A DNA stretch of 64,000 nt from Paenibacillus sp. FSL R5-0517 (GCF_037974355.1 NZ_CP150235.1:5642001-5706000); one strand, 5' to 3'; shown: positions 35,885-45,561, numbered from the stretch's first letter. Made by a program: numbers and translations. The notes: generated from the sequence alone by a model not told the origin.

Positions 35885-37459
35885 TTACACCCCGTTGGAC
35901 AACATTGAGGATAGATACTTCCGTAACTGCTTTTTGTCTATTTTATCCACAGCCGTTCTGGGCAAATTATCCACAATGAACAGCTGAGTCGGCCATTTGT
36001 ACGGAGCAAGGTGTGGCTCACAAAACGCCCGCACCCGCGTTAGATCCAACCTTGCACCGTCCCGTAATACTATGAAAGCAACGAGTTCCTCTCCTTCGTC
36101 TGGAAGAGGATGTCCGATTACAGCCGCCTCGCTTACCGCCTCATGGTTCATAAGGACATGCTCCACTTCGGCACAAAATACATTGGAACCGCTCACAATA
36201 ACCATATCCTTCAAGCGATCAAACACATACAGGTAACCTTCTTCATCCAGGCAACCGACATCCCCAGTTCGAATCCAACCAACGGGCATGGTCTCGGCAG
36301 AAGCCTCCAATTGACGCCAATATCCCATCATGATCTGTGCACCTCGAACAACGATTTCTCCAGCCTCACCCGTCATTGTCTCACTTCCGTCCGTATCTAA
36401 TATCCGAACTTCGAAGGCCTGCTCACCCTGAACAGCCAGGTCGGCTGGACGACCTACGGATCGAAGGCGATGAGAATTCCCCATATGCTGAGCAGGAAAA
36501 AGACGGCTTATGGACATCCCGCATTCTGCTTGTGAGTAGTTATTCACAATAGTAGCATCAGGAAATTGCGATACAACCTCCTGTAGTGTATCCGGGGAAA
36601 TAATGGACCCTCCGCAGCCAATAAGCGTTAGGCTCTTCAAGTTTCTCACTCCTACGGCTGCCTCGCGGGTAAAATCCCGAAGCAGTTGGCCTACTGTACT
36701 GAGTTGCGTAATCTGATCACGTTCAATAGCTTCCATAACGCGGTTTACATCCGCCGGGTATTCGTCTAGGAATACAAGACAACCTCCCGCAGCCATGGTC
36801 GCCCACAACTGGAACTGACCCACCAGATGGGATAAGTTAAGTACCAACACACGACGACTGAGATCATGACCGAAGCCTGCAGAAGGCGTAAGTTGATTCC
36901 AAGCAGCCATACCACGATGCGAATGCATGACCCCTTTGGGTCGGCCGGTTGTCCCACCCGTATAAATCAGGACTGCCGTATCGTCTACACTTGGTTTGAA
37001 TTGGTCTTTTGGAGAGAACGCAGGTTCATGCTGCAAAAGAGCAGCGAGCAAACTGTTATTCGTCCCTTCTTCGTCTGTCGTGAACAGTTTTGGACAATAC
37101 CCAAGAAGCTTTACCGTGGCGATCGCTGCGTTAGCATGTTGGTCATCATGAATAATCATATGTGGTTCTGCATCCTGTAATATGGCAGCGAGTTCAGGCA
37201 CTGTTAGCATAGGAGACGGTACGAGCGGTATAGCACCGATCCCAACTGCTGCATAAAACGCAACAACGAGCTGGGGATCTGGATCACCTAAAAGGGCAAA
37301 GCGATCACCAGCCCGGAGTCCTTCAACATATAGAGCATGACTCAGTCTTTCAACTTGACCGTTAAGCTCCCCATAACTCATCGTTTGCCCATGTCGCATT
37401 AACGCAGGTTGCTCAGGGTACAGACTTGCTGCAATTGGCAATCGTTCGGATAGAAGCAA
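35885..37459 (-). CDS. AMP-forming acyl-CoA synthetase-like ligase
   Basis: Adenylate-forming enzyme of about 524 residues. The phosphate-binding loop LIYTGGTTGRPKGVMHSH, the A5-type motif NNYSQAECG, GWIRTGDVGCLDEEGYLYVFDRLKDM-type A7/A8 segments (split here) and the terminal lysine region (DKIDKKQLRKY) are all present, so the enzyme looks intact. It should activate a carboxylic acid as an acyl-AMP and usually transfer it to CoA; the acid is unknown. The open frame starts at 37636, but the extra 59 residues are AT-rich and unlike the family. A TTG at 37459 preceded by GGGGGT 6 bp upstream gives a normal N-terminus. It stands alone between the GH85 and sigma-factor genes. Confidence 0.82.
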   Translation of the reverse strand: MLLSERLPIAASLYPEQPALMRHGQTMSYGELNGQVERLSHALYVEGLRAGDRFALLGDPDPQLVVAFYAAVGIGAIPLVPSPMLTVPELAAILQDAEPHMIIHDDQHANAAIATVKLLGYCPKLFTTDEEGTNNSLLAALLQHEPAFSPKDQFKPSVDDTAVLIYTGGTTGRPKGVMHSHRGMAAWNQLTPSAGFGHDLSRRVLVLNLSHLVGQFQLWATMAAGGCLVFLDEYPADVNRVMEAIERDQITQLSTVGQLLRDFTREAAVGVRNLKSLTLIGCGGSIISPDTLQEVVSQFPDATIVNNYSQAECGMSISRLFPAQHMGNSHRLRSVGRPADLAVQGEQAFEVRILDTDGSETMTGEAGEIVVRGAQIMMGYWRQLEASAETMPVGWIRTGDVGCLDEEGYLYVFDRLKDMVIVSGSNVFCAEVEHVLMNHEAVSEAAVIGHPLPDEGEELVAFIVLRDGARLDLTRVRAFCEPHLAPYKWPTQLFIVDNLPRTAVDKIDKKQLRKYLSSMLSNGV

Positions 37460-37957
37460 GCAATTACCCCCAACATTTATATTTCCATTTTCTCCGTTAA
37501 GAAAACTATGGAATAAAAAGAGAGTAGCATATATCTGGAATAATAAGTAATCACTATCCCCTATTAAAATCATAAATTCTTCTGATATTACATTTCTATC
37601 AACCCTGGTTAAGTACGGAACGAAGGCGTACCCCAAGTACCCGAAGAAGAACTTTGGCTCGTGCTCTCTAGTTTGTGTCCTCCCATAGTTGGACGAAAAA
37701 AAGTATCTTTATATACTAAAAGTGAGAACTTTACATCAAAAGTAATCTTCAACTTGTTTAACTCTTTTCCAATATACTTAACAAAAGTTCATATCGTCTC
37801 TTTAACCATTGAAATGACCTACTTATGATGTTTGTAATTATACGTGTATGAGTGATCCGTAGGACGTCCAAATTTTTAAAAAAATAATCCCAACCTTTAT
37901 TTCGCCTGGCACACTATATAATTGTCAGGAATTACAGATGCAACTATGGAGGAAACA
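37460..37957. other. AT-rich intergenic region between the ligase and sigma-factor genes
   Basis: About 500 bp between divergent genes. The first 180 bp are an open frame continuing the ligase upstream, but with no start signal or family similarity. A conserved promoter could not be assigned with confidence. The last 60 bp (AACC near 37893, then CTATAT near 37914) could be an ECF-type promoter for the sigma-factor gene, but this is speculative. Confidence 0.3.
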
Positions 37958-39604
37958 ATGGATTCAATTAGTACAAACGGAAAAGAAGTCGCAGAAGCGA
38001 TTCGGAGCTATGTGAAACCGATTTTCGGTTTTGCGTTAAACCGGGTCAAGCACCGGGCCGAAGCGGAGGATCTGGCTCAGGAGATTATGCTGCAGTTGTT
38101 AAAATCCTTCTCTGGGCTGCGGGACATTAGAAGCCTTGACGCTTACGTCTGGACGGTTGCTCGATACACTTGGGTGAATTGGTTGAAAAAGCGCGAGCAC
38201 GCTCCCCAAGTAATCGAAATCAACGGTATGTCTGAACTGTCTGCCGCCCCTTCCCGGGAGCCGCTTGACCGGTTGCTGGCAACCGAAGCTTCACGCGAGC
38301 TGCGCCGAGAAGTCGCGTTTCTGTCCGATATTCATCGCCGGATCGTGGTCATGCATTACTACGAAGAGCTTAAAATCAGCGATATCGCGATTGCTCTGGA
38401 CATTCCTGCAGGCACGGTGAAGTGGCATTTGAGCGAAGCTAAAAAGGAGTTACGGAAAGGGATGAAACGTATGCGTGCAACAGGAACTTTAAGTGTCAAT
38501 CCAATCAGCATGGGGGAAATGGGTCATTCCGGTTCGGCCGGCAAAATGGGCGAAACCAACGATTTTCTTGGGCGCGCCTTGGCGCAAAATATCGTTTACG
38601 CGGCTTATCACAAGGCGCGTACCGTGCATCAAATCGCGGAGGAGCTCGGAATGCCGCCATCTTTGCTGGAAGGCGAAGTCCAGCACCTGGCCGATTACAA
38701 TTTTCTCATCCAAACCTCTCCCGGCAAATATCAAAGCAATACCATCGTCTGGGACCTTTTCGAGTTGGCCGTAGCCGGTCATCAATTCTGGCAAGATTGC
38801 GCCGCCGAAGTGGCCGATGTTCATTTCGACGCGTTAATGGAAGTTCGCCGGCAAGTCGAGGATAGCGGAGTATACGTTCCAGACGGCGACTATAACTTCC
38901 TGCTCTGGACCTTGCTGCCCAAGAACATCGAGGAGCAATCTTGGCGGAGCATGCCGGCTGGCGAAAACTTCGATGCGGTCGCACCAATGCGAAAGGACGG
39001 AGGTCAATATATTGCCTATGCGGCGTTAAATCGGAGCCACTATGCCGATCCGGGTTTTGATATGAGTAGTTTCGTCACCTTCGGTCCGTCGCTTCGCTAC
39101 GTCGAAGACTCTCCTTTATACTTGTGGCAATTCAATACGTACTGGAGCGACCGCCAGATGGATTGGCGTTTCCTGGAATATCGGAATGTCGAGATTTGTC
39201 ACGCGTTCCAACAAGGGGAACTGCCCGACAACGAAGAGAACGCTGAGCAATATTCGTTCCTGCTGGAGAAGGGGTACATCCGCAAGACAAAGGAGGGGTA
39301 CAAGTTCAATGCGGTTTGGATGGACTCCCCGCAAACGTTGGATCGGTTGAACAAGGCAATGCCGGATTTGTCCGCTCTGTATGCGCCTGCTGTCGGCAAG
39401 CTCTACGACAAAATGCTCAACCTGTTCCTGCAAAATCAGCCGAAGCATCTGGAGCCGCAGCTTGCTTACATGGTGAGAGGCAACACCGGCGGAGGCCGGC
39501 TTGTCGCTTATATTTTGAAGCATTTGATCGATAACGGGAAGCTGAAACCGCCGTTGCCGCATCAGCAGAAGACGATTTCAACCTGGATGGGACCGGTCAA
39601 GTAA
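37958..39604 (+). CDS. ECF-type RNA polymerase sigma factor with a 370-residue C-terminal extension
   Basis: Protein of 548 residues. Residues 1-165 are a complete ECF sigma factor: region 2 (EAEDLAQEIMLQLLKSF, YVWTVARYTWVNWLKKRE) and region 4 (HRRIVVMHYYEELKISDIAI, then GTVKWHLSEAKKEL). The remaining residues begin with a winged-helix-like segment (ARTVHQIAEELGMPPSLLEGE) and continue into a domain I cannot name, which may sense a ligand or hold an internal anti-sigma function. The ATG at 37958 is chosen because GGAGG is 5 bp upstream. Codon use is visibly more G+C-rich than in the neighbouring genes, which hints at separate origin. No anti-sigma gene follows. Confidence 0.85.
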   Translation: MDSISTNGKEVAEAIRSYVKPIFGFALNRVKHRAEAEDLAQEIMLQLLKSFSGLRDIRSLDAYVWTVARYTWVNWLKKREHAPQVIEINGMSELSAAPSREPLDRLLATEASRELRREVAFLSDIHRRIVVMHYYEELKISDIAIALDIPAGTVKWHLSEAKKELRKGMKRMRATGTLSVNPISMGEMGHSGSAGKMGETNDFLGRALAQNIVYAAYHKARTVHQIAEELGMPPSLLEGEVQHLADYNFLIQTSPGKYQSNTIVWDLFELAVAGHQFWQDCAAEVADVHFDALMEVRRQVEDSGVYVPDGDYNFLLWTLLPKNIEEQSWRSMPAGENFDAVAPMRKDGGQYIAYAALNRSHYADPGFDMSSFVTFGPSLRYVEDSPLYLWQFNTYWSDRQMDWRFLEYRNVEICHAFQQGELPDNEENAEQYSFLLEKGYIRKTKEGYKFNAVWMDSPQTLDRLNKAMPDLSALYAPAVGKLYDKMLNLFLQNQPKHLEPQLAYMVRGNTGGGRLVAYILKHLIDNGKLKPPLPHQQKTISTWMGPVK

Positions 39605-39735
39605 GTCGGTTCGGAGGTGTATACGAAGAATAGTCGTTCCCGGGCAGTGGCCATTTTTACACAAAACTCTGTCTGTCCAACGAAGTGATTAGGACATCTC
39701 TATTTCACAAGGCCCCCTCCTGAACGTATGGAAAT

Positions 39736-39783
39736 GATTAAAAACTACCCATGACGCATGTGCGTCATGGGTAGTTTTTAATC
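39736..39783. terminator. Perfect 23-bp-stem terminator after the sigma-factor gene
   Basis: GATTAAAAACTACCCATGACGCA pairs with its exact complement around a 2-base centre. A- and T-runs lie inside the stem ends, so it can act in both directions. Confidence 0.8.
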
Positions 39784-40038
39784 GCAATCGTATCTGCCAG
39801 AGTTCTCCTCTACCTTACGATTTTTTATCTTTCTTGTTGTCACGTTTTAAAACCTCACTTCAAATCATCTCTAAAATTTCATATCTTTACAAATTAATCA
39901 TGATAAGCAAAGATTGTAGTAGTCTACGAGCCATTTGTTTTCTGCAACGCCTATAAGTTAACTAGTTCTCTGAAATGTCACAACGATCTGGAGGAAATCA
40001 CATCAGGTAACCGCCTCCCAACTTAAGGAGTGATAATC
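39784..40038. other. Gap upstream of the secreted propeller-like protein
   Basis: AT-rich leader and promoter region; no gene seen. The ribosome binding site AAGGAGTGATAATC lies at its right end. Confidence 0.35.
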
Positions 40039-40845
40039 ATGAAATACACCCATGCTTTATTATCAAGCATCATTGTTTTAGGTAACTTAGGCACGTTATC
40101 CACTGCACCAATTTCATTTCATGCTTCTGATAAAGTAGCACACATTGCTACTAAAACAACTTCTGTGAACGCTTCGACATACCAGAATATACCTAAGTTC
40201 CATAAAACGATCGGCTCAAACAAAATGGTCTGGAAAGGTGACAACACCACTATAACTGCAAATACTGTAGAGCAGGATGCTGCTGCCGACTTTGAGCACA
40301 ACATGATTGACACGATCACAGTTGCTCATGGTAAAGAAAAACACATCCTGCATACGGAAGACTTTGGAGTGAAATTAATCGATATCACAAGTGTTGCTGA
40401 ATCTCCATCTAATAGCTGGATTGCTATCCGAGCAGAAAAAAGTGCCGGCAGCAATCTTATTCTTGTGAACGTTAAAACAGGAAAGTACATCATCTTAAAC
40501 GAACGTCTTGAAAACGCAGGTAAACAAGATGTCGAAACCATTACATCTTATAATTGGTCACCAAAAGAAGACATCATTGCATTTGCTTATGGAAATACGG
40601 AGAAGAGCATTTTAGCCATATACGATACAAAGAAAGACCGTTTAGTTCATCTCCCTCGGGCAACCAACTATATTAGCACAGGTTTAATTTTATGGCATAA
40701 AAACGGAAAAAATATGGATTACATTAGTGAGTATCCTTCAGATCAATGGATTCTTTTCAGATACGATACCACAAGCAAAAAAGTTAAACCTGTAAAAAAG
40801 ATGACTCGGAAAGAATCTCAGCAGTGGTTTAAATTAGATAAATAA
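40039..40845 (+). CDS. Secreted beta-propeller-like protein of unknown function
   Basis: 268 residues with a signal peptide (MKYTHALLSSIIVLGNLGTL, cleavage near 25-30). The body has repeated blocks of the TolB/WD40-like type: ITSVAESPSNSWIAIRAE, TSYNWSPKEDIIAFAYG and TGLILWHKNGKNMDYISEY each read as one blade strand pair. No catalytic motif is seen and the family is not recognised. The ATG at 40039 follows AAGGAGTGATAATC; an in-frame GTG at 40030 lies inside that site. It is the first of a plus-strand run with the amidase and GerMN lipoprotein, but a 225-bp gap suggests separate transcription. Confidence 0.7.
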   Translation: MKYTHALLSSIIVLGNLGTLSTAPISFHASDKVAHIATKTTSVNASTYQNIPKFHKTIGSNKMVWKGDNTTITANTVEQDAAADFEHNMIDTITVAHGKEKHILHTEDFGVKLIDITSVAESPSNSWIAIRAEKSAGSNLILVNVKTGKYIILNERLENAGKQDVETITSYNWSPKEDIIAFAYGNTEKSILAIYDTKKDRLVHLPRATNYISTGLILWHKNGKNMDYISEYPSDQWILFRYDTTSKKVKPVKKMTRKESQQWFKLDK

Positions 40846-41070
40846 CATCATTATTTAACTCCCTTCCCTTGTCCCCTGCCTACTGACAACAGTTCTCTTG
40901 TCCATATTTTGTAGTAAACCGTTTTTCTTTACGACTTTCATGTCCTTTGTAGCGTTCATATTAGTGAACAGAATATTATAGTAAATTTGGGTTTCATCAA
41001 AGAAACAGGAGGTGATTGGTTTTTCCCCGTTAGAAGTCTAGTACTACGCAAATTAAAACCGAGGTGTAAA

Positions 41071-42459
41071 ATGAAGAAATCTATCATCCTGTTACTATTC
41101 AGTACGCTGCTACTCTTGCTAATCCCCATGCACACCCATGCAGCTACGAATCAAACTAAAATTATTTTAGATGGCCAGGAGCTAGTTTTACCTCATGATA
41201 TTGAAGTCGTTAATGTACGAAACAATATTATGATTCCGATTCGGGTAGTCGCTGAGAATTTAAAATTCAACGTGAAGTGGGACCAAAAAACACAAAATGT
41301 AAATATCGAACAAGCTTCCAATGCAATCTCCTTGACCGTTGGAAAGGATCAAGCTACAGTCCAGAACAACACCGTCCAACTTAATATCGCTCCACAAATG
41401 ATCAAGAATACGGTTGTTGTTCCCCTACGTTTTGTTAGTGAAGAGATGGGTCTGAGAGTGGGCTGGAATAACAAAGACAAGATTGTTACGCTAACTAGCA
41501 ATAATGTATCACAACCAGCTTCACCCTCTCATGGAAATGATGCAGGCACTAACCTGGTTCATGATATAACGTATGCCAATAATCAACTCGTCGTCTCATT
41601 GGACCGTGAAGTTGCTCCAGTCATATCTACACTTAAAAATCCCGAACGAATTATTTTGGATTTCCCATCCACCAATTTCGGAAATATGGGACAGGTCCCC
41701 TCTGGAGGATCCATGGGAAGACTGAATGTTAACGAATTCCCAAGTGTTACTGATATACGTTATTCTCTTTTCAAAAATGATCCTCCTCAGGTTCGAATCG
41801 TAATCGAATTAAACAATATAAATTCGGTGAATTACACACAACAGACAATCGCCGGCAAATTTATCTTTGATCTAAGTATGGCTAATGAACCTGCACCTGC
41901 AACTCCTGTGAACAGCGGCAAGAAAATCGTCATTATTGATCCGGGACATGGAGGAAGTGATCCAGGTACAATAAGTTACACTAAGCAACCCGAGAAACAT
42001 TTTGCCCTTGCTTTAGGGCTAAAAGTGCAGGCTCTTTTGAAAAAGGAACCTGACATAGAACTAATAATGACTCGGGAAACAGATATCTACCCTACACGAC
42101 CGGAACGTGTCAAACTTGCCAACGATCTCAACGCAGATGTGTTTGTATCTATACACGGTAACAGCGTCCCTGCTGCTCCTCAGATATCGGGAACGGAAAC
42201 GTATTATTACCAACGGGAGAGCAGTAAAGTACTAGCGACCCTCATTCATAAAAATCTGATCGATGCCTTGGGATTTAAAGATCGTGGTGTTAAGAACGGA
42301 AACTACCAGGTGATCCGAGAAACTACAATGTCTGCCGTTCTTCTAGAAATCGGATTCTTAAGCAACCAGATGGAAGAAGAGGCCATGATGTCAGAAAGCA
42401 ATCAAAATAAAGCAGCACAGGCCATTGTGGATGGGATAAAAGAGTATTTGAAGCTATAG
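41071..42459 (+). CDS. N-acetylmuramoyl-L-alanine amidase with copper-amine-oxidase-like and AMIN domains
   Basis: Exported cell-wall hydrolase of 462 residues. Signal peptide 1-24 (MHTHA-ATN). A Cu_amine_oxidN1-type domain with two copies of the IPIRVVAENL / VPLRFVSEEMG repeat spans about 27-145, an AMIN domain about 165-275, and Amidase_3 from about 285. Zinc ligands are expected in IDPGHGGSDPG (His), KQPEKH (Glu) and SIHGN (His), with catalytic Glu in LLEIGFLSN. GAGGTGTAAA precedes the ATG at 41071, so the earlier frame start at 40987 is rejected. It cuts the amide bond between muramic acid and the stem peptide and is paired with the GerMN gene downstream. Confidence 0.93.
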   Translation: MKKSIILLLFSTLLLLLIPMHTHAATNQTKIILDGQELVLPHDIEVVNVRNNIMIPIRVVAENLKFNVKWDQKTQNVNIEQASNAISLTVGKDQATVQNNTVQLNIAPQMIKNTVVVPLRFVSEEMGLRVGWNNKDKIVTLTSNNVSQPASPSHGNDAGTNLVHDITYANNQLVVSLDREVAPVISTLKNPERIILDFPSTNFGNMGQVPSGGSMGRLNVNEFPSVTDIRYSLFKNDPPQVRIVIELNNINSVNYTQQTIAGKFIFDLSMANEPAPATPVNSGKKIVIIDPGHGGSDPGTISYTKQPEKHFALALGLKVQALLKKEPDIELIMTRETDIYPTRPERVKLANDLNADVFVSIHGNSVPAAPQISGTETYYYQRESSKVLATLIHKNLIDALGFKDRGVKNGNYQVIRETTMSAVLLEIGFLSNQMEEEAMMSESNQNKAAQAIVDGIKEYLKL

Positions 42460-42490
42460 GGCAGTGAATAATTCAAGAGGATGTGCTTCT

Positions 42491-43036
42491 ATGAAAAAAA
42501 GAATCTATGTGGCTATCGCAATATGTGCAATAAGCATACTAGCGATAGGGTGCGGTAGCAAACCTACTTCTACTGGTCCAGTGCAGGGTTCCGATCCTGT
42601 AAATACGACACCAGCGCCAACAGCTAACCCAAGCGAAGAAAATGGAGAATCTCAAGAAATTGAGGTTTTTTACGCAGATGATCAATTATTACAAGTAGAG
42701 CAACGTAAGAAGGAAATTACATTCAAAGATGACTCCGAAAAATACAGTAAGACTTATGCAGCACTTCAAAGTAGTGATCAAACCGAACTAATTCCATTGT
42801 GGAGTAATATTGAACTGCTTTCTGCTACTTTTGATCAAGGGAAATTAACGCTGGATGTGCATATTCCGGATGAAGCAAGATTAGGGTCTGGCGGAGAACT
42901 CTTAGCGATCGATGCTTTGAAAGGAACCTTTTTTCAGTTTGATGAAGTAACCCGTATTGATTTGCTTGTTGATGGAGATGCAACTGACAGTTTAATGGGT
43001 CATGTAGAATTAGAACATCCACTAACCCGTGAATAG
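42491..43036 (+). CDS. GerMN-domain lipoprotein
   Basis: Lipoprotein of 181 residues: signal sequence MKKRIYVAIAICAISILAI, lipobox ending in Cys20, a Pro/Thr-rich linker (about 22-50), then one GerMN domain (IEVFYADDQLLQVEQ through GTFFQFDEVTRIDLLVDGD). GerMN proteins act in spore or cell-wall assembly; pairing with an amidase fits peptidoglycan remodelling. The gene starts 31 bp after the amidase stop, and AGAGGA lies 9 bp before the ATG. A strong terminator follows. Confidence 0.85.
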   Translation: MKKRIYVAIAICAISILAIGCGSKPTSTGPVQGSDPVNTTPAPTANPSEENGESQEIEVFYADDQLLQVEQRKKEITFKDDSEKYSKTYAALQSSDQTELIPLWSNIELLSATFDQGKLTLDVHIPDEARLGSGGELLAIDALKGTFFQFDEVTRIDLLVDGDATDSLMGHVELEHPLTRE

Positions 43037-43071
43037 ATCCATCCGATGGAACATACAAAGCATGATTTAAA

Positions 43072-43114
43072 AATAAGAGCCATTCGCATTAATACGTTGC
43101 GAATGGCTCTTATT
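43072..43114. terminator. Strong bidirectional terminator
   Basis: AATAAGAGCCATTCGCA pairs perfectly with TGCGAATGGCTCTTATT (17 bp) around a 9-base loop. It lies between the convergent GerMN and dnaB genes. Confidence 0.9.
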
Positions 43115-43156
43115 CCTTTGGTAAAAGTGGACTTGCACTTCTTCTTGGTCAGGGAG

Positions 43157-44692
43157 TTATGAAGTTCCTTTTTGTTTACTCGCCTGCATCTGCTGGGCAA
43201 ATCTCATCATCTCTTCGAACTCTTCCTCAGATACGGCATCCCCATCGTTGCTTATGTCTTGTACAATCGGAATTTCGGGCTTAGCTTTGGTTCCTTTGCC
43301 GTATGTACGGGTACGGGTTCCAGCTGCACCAGCAGCCTGTTTACCTTTGACCTTGGCCTGATCACGAATATATTGCACAGCTTTCTCATATGAGTTCACC
43401 TGTTTGAGCAACATGTTGGAGGCAATGGCCTCAACGAAGTTACGGTTAATCCGCTGCTCTCCGCCAGATACAAGTAATGCCATCAGATAATGAATCAATA
43501 CATTGATGACTTCACCAGGCAACTTGTAGCTCAGATCAATTTTCTCAAATATATCAATCAGATTGTCCGGTACTGCACCTGGGAAGAACGTCTGCAACAG
43601 GCGGGTATACGGCTCGTTACGCAACATCATATTGTATTGATGAATATCACACTTCGTCATGAATTGCGGGGGTACTTCGACGTAATATTCCATCTGTACT
43701 CCATGCTCAACAGGTGGTTCACCGGAGTCTTCTTTCCGCTCTGGCTCCTCCATATGCTGCCTCAGTGCCACAACCTTGGCTGCCTGTACAGTCTGTTGCT
43801 CATGGCGCTTCTTCGTCTGTCTGAACTGCATGCTCGCTTTATGCTGAAGATCATCCAGAATCAGCTGGCCCTGTGGAGTGAAGATATCATCTTCATCCAA
43901 CAGACGGCATACATCCTGCACACTAAGATTGAACTTGTTCACTACGTAATTCACAATGCCCAGTTGTTCATGATCGAATCGCAACTGCTCTACATGACGG
44001 CGATTGACCGACTCGCGCGGGAAACGCAAAATAATGTCTGCATAGTTCAAACTGTTTTCTTCCGCTGCATCGTTCGTGCCTGTCCGCTGGGCCGTTGTTG
44101 ATACTTCCGACAATGCTTGCTCCAACTCGTAATCAATCACATGAGTATTCAATTCAAATATATCGTAAAAGGGAACAGAAATATTCTCTTTGTTGGCTGC
44201 GGGATAAGGCGCGTCCCCATTTTCCACTGCCGAGAACCCGGAACGCAGAGAAAGGACGGCGAATTTGCCTATCTTGTCACGAAGCAGCAGTGTCAAATGC
44301 TGTGTCCGGAAAAACTCTGCCGGAGAGAGCGGCGGTTGCAGCTCATATTCGTAGATGTAATCATCATTCTCCGGTATATATAGCCGTGAAGTCTGAAGTA
44401 GTCCCACCGCTTCAAGCTTGGATGCCTGCTCTACCAGATATTTACGCCCTTTCTCGCTTGGCTCCAGGCCAAGCGTCATGAACAGCCTCCGTTGCTGCTC
44501 CAGCGGCGAATAACCGACCTGTTCACCGGGAAGATGCTGAAACAACAGCCGATACAAGCCAACCGCAAAAGCACCTACCATGGGCTGATATGCTCCTGTA
44601 AGCATACGGTCATCCAGGGCGCTAAGTCCAAACTCCCTGTATACGCAGTAGCGATGATGTTCAGTATAATGGTGCAGATTCTTCATGCGCAT
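43157..44692 (-). CDS. dnaB: Replication initiation and membrane attachment protein DnaB (Firmicute type)
   Basis: Helicase-loading partner of DnaI and DnaD, 511 residues; it is not the replicative helicase. The N-terminal winged-helix region (residues 1-150: YREFGLSALDDRMLTGAYQP, GLYRLLFQHLPG) and a DnaB/DnaD-type helical domain (VINVLIHYLMALLVSGGEQR, then NRNFVEAIASNMLLKQVNSYEKAV) are clear. The C-terminal tail is acidic. AAGGAGATCAGGCT precedes the ATG. In Bacillus it is followed at once by dnaI; here the next downstream gene on this strand is accessory, and dnaI lies at 11089-12039. Confidence 0.93.
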   Translation of the reverse strand: MRMKNLHHYTEHHRYCVYREFGLSALDDRMLTGAYQPMVGAFAVGLYRLLFQHLPGEQVGYSPLEQQRRLFMTLGLEPSEKGRKYLVEQASKLEAVGLLQTSRLYIPENDDYIYEYELQPPLSPAEFFRTQHLTLLLRDKIGKFAVLSLRSGFSAVENGDAPYPAANKENISVPFYDIFELNTHVIDYELEQALSEVSTTAQRTGTNDAAEENSLNYADIILRFPRESVNRRHVEQLRFDHEQLGIVNYVVNKFNLSVQDVCRLLDEDDIFTPQGQLILDDLQHKASMQFRQTKKRHEQQTVQAAKVVALRQHMEEPERKEDSGEPPVEHGVQMEYYVEVPPQFMTKCDIHQYNMMLRNEPYTRLLQTFFPGAVPDNLIDIFEKIDLSYKLPGEVINVLIHYLMALLVSGGEQRINRNFVEAIASNMLLKQVNSYEKAVQYIRDQAKVKGKQAAGAAGTRTRTYGKGTKAKPEIPIVQDISNDGDAVSEEEFEEMMRFAQQMQASKQKGTS

Positions 44693-45077
44693 AGCCTGAT
44701 CTCCTTCTCCCCAAATGTGTGTTTATCTATTCTATCATAAATGTCTGATCCTCAAATGTTCAAAAACAGGTAAAAAGAGGGCCTGTTCTCGCTCCGTTTC
44801 GTCCTAGGTCGACATCATTCACGTTTTCGCCGAATTCAGCAAATTTCTAAAATAAAAATGTCGAGTGCCGCTAGAATACTATAAAAGCTGTAGCCGCAGA
44901 ATACAAGGGATTCTCTAAAGAGAATGTTCTCCAAATGTATATGAAGTACAAGTGTACAATAAACCTTCTGATATAAGTGAACAGCAAAAAAGCCTTCCCT
45001 TTGTACTCGTAAGCGTTTACGACAAAGACAAGACTTTTACGCGATTACAGTGGCATGTGTTACCTCGTTCCAACAAT
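44693..45077. other. Intergenic region between dnaB and yuiB
   Basis: About 385 bp without a gene. It holds a small palindrome ATTCTCT-AA-AGAGAAT near 44910 and the near-palindrome CGTAAGCGTTTACG near 45009, which resembles a cre site. A longer reading frame overlapping 45037-45381 is a shadow of yuiB. Confidence 0.4.
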
Positions 45078-45371
45078 CTAAAACATTTTGTACCCACCCA
45101 AACGTAACTTCTGGATCGTCCAGCCACTTATTACCGCACCAGCCAGTCCAGCGATGCCCGTCATATAGTCCACAAGCTGGAAAGAACTCAGATGTGACAT
45201 CAGAGACGACGAATGATCCCATAGAGAGTATACAACAACAGGCAGAATTACAATGATGAACAGATAGGAAGGAAACCAGGTGGTCTTCATCAGCATGTTC
45301 AGAATGAAACCGATACCAAACATCATAACGAAAAATAATACCATTAATACCAACACAGGTATAAATTGCAT
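45078..45371 (-). CDS. yuiB: YuiB-like membrane protein
   Basis: Integral membrane protein of 97 residues with three hydrophobic helices. The start (MQFIPVLVLMVLFFVMMFGIG) and end (GLAGAVISGWTIQKLRLGGY) resemble Bacillus YuiB, a protein of unknown function. AGAGGTG lies about 11 bp before the ATG. The nearby NDH-2-like and YumC genes give the same neighbourhood as B. subtilis yuiB/yumB/yumC, which supports the call. Confidence 0.8.
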   Translation of the reverse strand: MQFIPVLVLMVLFFVMMFGIGFILNMLMKTTWFPSYLFIIVILPVVVYSLWDHSSSLMSHLSSFQLVDYMTGIAGLAGAVISGWTIQKLRLGGYKMF

Positions 45372-45561
45372 CGGGCGACATTCACCTCTTCTTTCACACT
45401 TTCGGGTTTCACTTCTGGATAGTAGTTAGTGTACCGCAAAAAATGTGGCGAAGCAACGAACTTTCTGGACAAATTTCCCTATAATTGTGTACTGTTCATT
45501 TGCCCTTCTCCTTCATGTTGGGATACAATGTAAACGATAAAGCACTCACCCGTCCCTTATA

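Noticed and set aside
37460-37636. N-terminal extension of the acyl-CoA ligase-like protein
   Set aside because: AT-rich, unlike other adenylate-forming enzymes, and without a start signal; a TTG at 37459 gives a normal N-terminus.
43157-44692. Replicative helicase DnaB
   Set aside because: There is no RecA-like ATPase motif; the sequence fits the Firmicute initiation protein that shares the name.
45037-45381. 114-codon frame overlapping yuiB
   Set aside because: A different frame of the same strand; the yuiB frame has hydrophobic helices, a ribosome binding site and family resemblance.
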